Positions 7,258 to 10,947 of a stretch of 10,947 bases of DNA are shown here, piece by piece. This DNA comes from an uncultured Prevotella sp. (GTDB lineage: Bacteria > Bacteroidota > Bacteroidia > Bacteroidales > Bacteroidaceae). A model generated the notes under the pieces. It worked only from the letters and a program-made list of their open reading frames with translations, was not told where the DNA came from and made no database searches. Every line of letters starts with the position of its first letter. The stretch's first letter is position 1. Made by a program: the position numbers and the translations under genes. Where the stretch lies: contig CALBJK010000137.1 in assembly GCA_937892695.1 (NCBI GenBank), positions 1 to 10,947 of the forward strand, given 5' to 3'.

Positions 7258-7265
7258 TAACTTTG
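7258..7265 (+). promoter_or_regulatory. Promoter (-7 element) of the GT5-like / DUF4270 transcription unit
   Basis: TAACTTTG is a perfect match to the Bacteroidetes -7 consensus. Transcription would start near 7272, about 55 bases before the ATG at 7327. A TTTG exists at 7240-7243, but the 14-base spacer is shorter than the usual 19 to 20, so the -33 element is doubtful. If the start point is right, the in-frame GTG at 7270 is too close to the mRNA end to be used, which supports the ATG at 7327. Confidence 0.6.
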
Positions 7266-7273
7266 CAGTGTGC

Positions 7274-7295
7274 AATTCGTGCGAATGCACGAATT
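7274..7295 (+). promoter_or_regulatory. Perfect hairpin at the 5' end of the leader
   Basis: AATTCGTGC (7274-7282) and GCACGAATT (7287-7295) form a perfect 9-bp stem with the four-base loop GAAT. It starts two or three bases after the inferred transcription start. It could be an mRNA-stabilising 5' hairpin, a regulator binding site, or chance. No T tract follows, so it is not a terminator. Confidence 0.55.
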
Positions 7296-7326
7296 TTATA
7301 ATGATTGCATAAGCATAAAAGTTGAT

Positions 7327-8130
7327 ATGGCAAAAATATTATTCATAAATCAGGAGATTACACCTTATGTCCCAAAAACTCATATTGCGGACATGGGGCG
7401 CGATTTACCTTTTAAAATGCAAGAGGCAGGCTTTGAGATACGTACTTTCATGCCCAAGTGGGGAAACATAAATGAACGTCGTGGGCAATTACATGAAGTA
7501 ATACGTCTCTCAGGTATGAATATTATTATCGATGATACGGATCATCCTCTTATTATTAAGGTTGCGTCAATCCCTCAAACTCGGCTGCAGGTCTATTTTA
7601 TTGATAATGATGATTTTTTCATGAAACGGCAGATGGCCGTAGATGAAAATGGAAAGGAGTACAGCGATAATGGAGAAAGAGCAATATTTTTTGCAAGAGG
7701 TGTTCTTGAAACTGCCAAAAAATTGAGATGGGTACCGGATGTAATTCATTGTCAGGGATGGATGGGTGCTATAGTTCCTCTATATATTAAAGAGGTGTAC
7801 CATAACGAACCCGCTTTTGCCCACACTAAAGTGGTAACTTCATTGTTTAATCAGAAGTTGGACAGCCTTTCGGAAGCTAATTTTAAGGATTGTCTTGAAT
7901 TTAAGGATGTCAATGCCAAGGTATTGACTGAATATAAAGACACGTTTGACTTTGCGGAACTGGAAAAACTCGCTATAGACTTCAGTGATGCCGTTATAGA
8001 GGCAGAGCCGGGTGTTGACAGCTTTTTGACTGATTATGCAAAATCAAAAGGTATTCCGTTCGTTCCTTATTCTGACGATGATGAAACAGCGAAATACAAG
8101 TCTTTGTATGATAATCTGATAGCCAAATAG
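7327..8130 (+). CDS. Starch/glycogen synthase N-terminal-domain protein (GT5-like half, probably non-catalytic)
   Basis: The 267-residue protein resembles only the N-terminal Rossmann half of GT5 starch/glycogen synthases. It starts with MAKILFINQEITPYV, then GRDLPFKMQEAGFEIRTFMPKWG (24-46), VYFIDNDDFF (89-98), a GE-R-IFFARGVLE segment, and PDVIHCQGWMGAIVPLYIK (137-155), which matches the PDV-H--W region of GlgA. The C-terminal half that binds the nucleotide sugar is absent; true GlgA is about 470-500 residues. The KxGGL loop that contacts ADP-glucose is replaced by PKTHIADMG. Database-style names such as glycogen synthase are therefore probably misleading, and the role is unknown. The ATG at 7327 was preferred to a GTG at 7270 because it gives the family N-terminus. 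DUF4270 follows after 32 bases with no terminator between them. No signal peptide is visible, so it should be cytoplasmic. Confidence 0.85.
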   Translation: MAKILFINQEITPYVPKTHIADMGRDLPFKMQEAGFEIRTFMPKWGNINERRGQLHEVIRLSGMNIIIDDTDHPLIIKVASIPQTRLQVYFIDNDDFFMKRQMAVDENGKEYSDNGERAIFFARGVLETAKKLRWVPDVIHCQGWMGAIVPLYIKEVYHNEPAFAHTKVVTSLFNQKLDSLSEANFKDCLEFKDVNAKVLTEYKDTFDFAELEKLAIDFSDAVIEAEPGVDSFLTDYAKSKGIPFVPYSDDDETAKYKSLYDNLIAK

Positions 8131-8162
8131 CCAATACTGTCCAACTAAGGTATCCCATTATA

Positions 8163-9629
8163 ATGAAATATAATCTTTTAGCATTGTTACTGCTTTCAGT
8201 ATCAATTATGTCGTCTTGCGATGATAATACAGACGATTTGGGCTCTTCGCTTATCGACAATATGGATCACTTGGAGATAAAAGTGGATACATTTGAAATA
8301 AGTGGTGTCAAGTCAATTGCTGCAGATTCCGTACTTTCGAGAAGTACGGTTGGTTATCTTGGAAAAGTGCGTGATCCTGAGACAGGTGCTTACATAACCA
8401 GCGATTTTACTACCCAATTCCACTCTCTTGAGAATTATGAGTTTCCAGACAAGAAAGAAGTGCTTGCAGCAAGTAAAGATAAAAGAATTGAAGCCGACTC
8501 CTGCGAGATAAGATTGTACTATAATAACTATTATGGCGACTCTCTTGCAACGATGAAAGTTTCAGCAAACGAGCTTTCTACACCCATGTCGGAAGGTAAA
8601 AACTATTATTCGAACTACAACCCTTCAGAACTATTGAGGAAAACAGACCGTCTGACTTCAAGTAAAGTATTCACACTGAAGGATTTGACAGATGAATCTT
8701 CATCTTCGAATAATTATATGCCAAGCATACGTATACGTCTTGACAAAAAATACACAGACAAGAACGGAAAGACATACAAGAATTTTGGAACTTACATAAT
8801 GCAAAAATATTATGAAGACTCAACTTTGTTTAAAAATGCTTACACATTTATACATAATGTAGTTCCTGGATTTAATATAAGAACTGAAAGTGGATTAGGG
8901 TCGATGGCTTATATTTCCATCACTCAGCTTCTTGTATATTACAAGATGCACACGACTTTTGACAAAGATACAACTATTAATGGTAACGATGTCACTATCA
9001 AGAAAGATACTATTGTTAACGTGTCTTCATCTTTTGCAGGTACCGAAGAAGTGGTTCAGCAAACCAGAGTACAGAATGATAAGGTGACATTGTCAAAATT
9101 GATTGAAGACAATACATGTGCCTATCTTAAAACTCCGGCTGGTATCTTTACAGAAATGACATTACCTGTAGATGAAGTTATGTCAGGACACGAAAGAGAC
9201 ACTCTTAACACTGCAAAAATAGTGCTTACAAGATTAAATAATAGAATTCAAAGTAAATATGTTTTAGGCATACCTAAAACGTTGCTTATAATACCGAAAG
9301 GAGAAATCTATTCATTCTTTGAGAAGCGCAAGATTGCAGACTATAAGACATCTTTTCTTGCTGCTTTCGACAGCAATAAGAATACCTATACATTTAACAA
9401 TATAAGTTCGCTGATAAAGTACCTTTACACTAATAAAAGTAGTCTTGGTAAAGAATGGAATAAAGTTGTCATCATCCCTGTTACAGCAACCTATAACACA
9501 ACTTCTTCGACCCAGGAACTGGTAAAGATAGAACATGATATGTCGATGTCTAGTACTCGTATTGTCGGTGGGGAGAATAATCCCAACGGAAAGGTTGTAA
9601 TGAGTGTCATTTACAGTAAGTTCAAATAA
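8163..9629 (+). CDS. DUF4270-family lipoprotein
   Basis: The protein has 488 residues. It opens with a lipoprotein signal peptide: basic N-terminus MKYN, a leucine-rich core, and a lipobox-like MSSC with Cys19 as the lipidated residue. Acidic residues follow at once (DDNTDD, 20-25). Acidic residues just after the Cys resemble the surface-export signals described for Bacteroidetes lipoproteins, so it may face outward from the outer membrane. The mature part reads LGSSLIDNMDHLEIKVDTF, then ADSVLSRSTVGYLGKVRDPE and TGAYITSDFTTQFHSLENYEFP, which I recognise as the DUF4270 pattern. The rest is rich in Ser, Thr, Asn and Lys, as in beta-rich surface proteins. Function is unknown. It lies between the GT5-like gene and a small basic ORF, probably in one operon. 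Confidence 0.88.
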   Translation: MKYNLLALLLLSVSIMSSCDDNTDDLGSSLIDNMDHLEIKVDTFEISGVKSIAADSVLSRSTVGYLGKVRDPETGAYITSDFTTQFHSLENYEFPDKKEVLAASKDKRIEADSCEIRLYYNNYYGDSLATMKVSANELSTPMSEGKNYYSNYNPSELLRKTDRLTSSKVFTLKDLTDESSSSNNYMPSIRIRLDKKYTDKNGKTYKNFGTYIMQKYYEDSTLFKNAYTFIHNVVPGFNIRTESGLGSMAYISITQLLVYYKMHTTFDKDTTINGNDVTIKKDTIVNVSSSFAGTEEVVQQTRVQNDKVTLSKLIEDNTCAYLKTPAGIFTEMTLPVDEVMSGHERDTLNTAKIVLTRLNNRIQSKYVLGIPKTLLIIPKGEIYSFFEKRKIADYKTSFLAAFDSNKNTYTFNNISSLIKYLYTNKSSLGKEWNKVVIIPVTATYNTTSSTQELVKIEHDMSMSSTRIVGGENNPNGKVVMSVIYSKFK

Positions 9630-9642
9630 AAAACACAATTTC

Positions 9643-9786
9643 ATGGCTGACAATTTTATTGAACGCCATAGAGCTGAATACGAAAAGAAAAAGGGCGAGT
9701 GGCTTAAAAAGAAAAGCCATTCGCCTAAACATATCAGTTCTGCTGAAATTTGCAGACGGCGTATGACGCGTGAGTGCGATGATTAA
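9643..9786 (+). CDS. Small basic protein of unknown function (47 aa)
   Basis: The ATG at 9643 lies 13 bases after the DUF4270 stop. It opens a frame of 47 codons that starts MADNFIERHRAEYEKKKGEW and ends RRRMTRECDD. About a third of the residues are Lys or Arg, and the first half is probably a charged helix. There is no membrane segment or signal peptide. The close spacing and same strand suggest it is the last gene of the 7327-9786 operon. I recall short MADN-starting proteins in other Bacteroidales genomes but cannot name a function. A longer in-frame reading from a start at 9604 overlaps the lipoprotein gene and is less likely. Confidence 0.6.
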   Translation: MADNFIERHRAEYEKKKGEWLKKKSHSPKHISSAEICRRRMTRECDD

Positions 9787-9969
9787 GTGTTCTTCGTCTT
9801 CGTTTTTGTAAATAAAAAAGGAATTTATAAATTGAGGTTATGGGTTTTATCAATTAAACGCAAATATCGGTCATTAGAACGGTGATACCCAAACAAGTAA
9901 ACTAAAATATATGCCAATTTGTATGAAGAAAATGACTGATGTCTAATGATAAATTTGGGTTAAACCTGA

Positions 9970-10608
9970 TTACTTACAACATTCTTGTTCATATATATTA
10001 TCAAAATATGTCCTAAGTCGTGATTCATCATTTATAATTGTACGTAACTCTTGAAGATATTTTTCGTTTGGTGAATTCGGAATCCATAACTTGATGTATC
10101 CATGTAATGAATATTTATTTTGCATGTGCATCAAGAAACGTTTCCACTGTTCGTTTCTGTTTTTTTCAGGATAATGATACAGTCCGTATTCAATACTACG
10201 ACGGAATACGGTATGAGGCTCAAGTTCACGGTCGGCCTCTGCAACGATTTTTCCGTAAATGTTTCTTGGTACATGAGATGATGAAGCCCGGTGGTCTTCG
10301 ACAGCTTCTTTCATTGTATTTATTTGTTCTTCGGTAAACCATTGTCTTAATCTCATGTCAGATTGTAGGATTTTTCCGCTGGTGATATGATGTATGGCTC
10401 GAGGACCTTCCAGACCGAGGTCATGGTATGCTGCAACTGTATAGGACATATCTGAATCTACGCCAATTGTGCGTGCAAGTGTTAGTGATTTTTTTATAAC
10501 ATTACTGACGTGTACAAGATTGTGTGCTTTATCAAACATCGCATATCTTGGAAGGATATTTTGTTCAATAAACCCCATCAAGTCGAGACTGACATGTGTC
10601 ATATTCAT
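9970..10608 (-). CDS. HD-domain protein (putative metal-dependent phosphohydrolase)
   Basis: This 212-residue protein has the metal-binding pattern of the HD superfamily: His33 (AHNLVHVSNV), His62-Asp63 (AAYHDLGL), His106 (VEDHRASS) and Asp126 (VAEADRELEP). HD proteins usually cleave phosphoester bonds, often in nucleotides, but the substrate is not evident here. The C-terminal third (YHYPEKNRNEQWKRFL to LWIPNSP) is outside the core domain and unrecognised. No signal peptide or membrane helix is seen. The frame extends upstream to a TTG at 10623, but the ATG at 10608 lies about 19 bases after the inferred transcription start and was chosen; 10602 is an alternative. The gene is divergent from menA and shares its promoter region. 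It converges on the small ORF ending at 9786. Confidence 0.85.
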   Translation of the reverse strand: MNMTHVSLDLMGFIEQNILPRYAMFDKAHNLVHVSNVIKKSLTLARTIGVDSDMSYTVAAYHDLGLEGPRAIHHITSGKILQSDMRLRQWFTEEQINTMKEAVEDHRASSSHVPRNIYGKIVAEADRELEPHTVFRRSIEYGLYHYPEKNRNEQWKRFLMHMQNKYSLHGYIKLWIPNSPNEKYLQELRTIINDESRLRTYFDNIYEQECCK

Positions 10609-10629
10609 TATTGTTGAAAACAAATTTTA

Positions 10630-10665
10630 TTTGCAAATATAAGCTTTTATGCTTACTTTTGCAAG
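10630..10665. promoter_or_regulatory. Near-palindromic bidirectional promoter of the HD gene and menA
   Basis: Plus strand: TTTG (10630-10633), a 20-base spacer, then TACTTTTG (10654-10661), a full Bacteroidetes promoter firing toward menA from about 10668. Minus strand: CTTG (10665-10662), a 20-base spacer counted from its TTG, then TATATTTG (10641-10634), firing toward the HD gene from about 10627. Each -33 element abuts the -7 element of the other. The block 10631-10664 is an imperfect palindrome centred at 10647.5, with TTGCAAA/TTTGCAA and TAAGC/GCTTA arms. Both leaders would be about 20 bases long. Confidence 0.75.
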
Positions 10666-10688
10666 CAATTGAATGAAAATTTTTTGAC

Positions 10689-10947
10689 ATGGATTTTGAT
10701 AACGTTGGAGTGAATTCATTTAAGGCTTGGTTTTTGGCTTCTCGTCCTAAAACACTTACTGGAGCGGCAGTTCCTGTCATGATTGGTTTTGCATTGGCTG
10801 TAGACCATTATGGAAGTATGGTAAGGGCTGTTCCTGCAATATTATGTGTTCTGTTTGCTTTTTTTATGCAAATTGACGCTAACTTTGTGAACGATTATTT
10901 CGATTATATAAAAGGTGTGGACGGAAAAGACCGACTTGGTCCGAAAC
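10689..10947 (+). CDS. menA: 1,4-dihydroxy-2-naphthoate polyprenyltransferase (partial, C-terminus beyond window)
   Basis: MenA is the membrane-bound UbiA-family enzyme that joins a polyprenyl chain to 1,4-dihydroxy-2-naphthoate, giving demethylmenaquinone, the penultimate step of menaquinone synthesis. The first 86 codons are present. They include FKAWFLASRPKTLTGAAVPV, the usual N-terminal MenA segment, two hydrophobic helices, and the first Asp-rich catalytic motif NDYFDYIKGVD (NDxxD), which binds the prenyl diphosphate through Mg2+. The following KDRLGPK is also typical of Bacteroidales MenA. The start at 10689 lies about 20 bases after the promoter's inferred start. The product would supply the quinone that the NQR complex in this window reduces. 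Confidence 0.93.
   Translation, partial: MDFDNVGVNSFKAWFLASRPKTLTGAAVPVMIGFALAVDHYGSMVRAVPAILCVLFAFFMQIDANFVNDYFDYIKGVDGKDRLGPK

Noticed and set aside
7270..7326. Upstream GTG start for the GT5-like protein, adding 19 residues.
   Set aside because: It falls at about the inferred transcription start and would translate the leader hairpin; MAKILFINQE is the family start.
9887..9960. ACCCAAA/TTTGGGT inverted repeat in the convergent gap, considered as a bidirectional terminator.
   Set aside because: The arms are 7 bp and about 60 bases apart, too far for an intrinsic terminator, and no T tract is placed correctly.

Overview
The window looks like chromosomal DNA of a Bacteroidales bacterium, most likely Prevotella or a close relative. 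The evidence is AT-rich DNA, Bacteroidetes-type promoters (TAnnTTTG -7 elements) instead of -10/-35 boxes, a rpsF-rpsR pair, a six-gene Na+-NQR operon, a DUF4270 lipoprotein next to a half-length starch-synthase-like protein, and a menA gene of the Bacteroidales type. No tRNA, rRNA, CRISPR array, insertion sequence or prophage was seen.

Layout. (1) 1-503, minus strand: the 5' part of rpsR (S18), preceded by rpsF (S6). rpsF carries a reading-frame break about 16 codons in. The N-terminal strand of S6 lies in one frame and the remaining 92 codons in another, as if about 17 bases were lost. (2) 504-840: intergenic. It holds a likely rpsF promoter and a strong intrinsic terminator (17-bp perfect stem plus T tract) for the next operon. 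(3) 841-6670, minus strand: nqrA-nqrB-nqrC-nqrD-nqrE-nqrF, tightly packed or overlapping. It encodes a complete sodium-pumping NADH:quinone oxidoreductase. (4) 6671-7326: about 650 bases without a recognised gene. It contains a probable nqr promoter, a short open frame that may be a gene remnant, alternative hairpins, a good plus-strand promoter and a 5'-UTR hairpin. (5) 7327-9786, plus strand: a GT5-N-terminal-half protein, a DUF4270 lipoprotein and a 47-residue basic protein, probably one transcription unit. (6) 9787-9969: a convergent intergenic gap with nothing recognised. (7) 9970-10608, minus strand: an HD-domain protein. (8) 10630-10665: a near-palindromic element with two overlapping, opposite-facing promoters, serving the HD gene and menA. 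(9) 10689-end, plus strand: menA, cut by the window edge.

How the genes fit together. NQR oxidises NADH, reduces a quinone and exports Na+. MenA prenylates dihydroxynaphthoate to make menaquinone, the usual quinone of these anaerobes, so both ends of the window bear on the respiratory chain, although the genes are not co-transcribed. The least understood part is the plus-strand cluster at 7258-9786. It pairs a probably non-catalytic glycosyltransferase half with a lipoprotein and a small basic protein.
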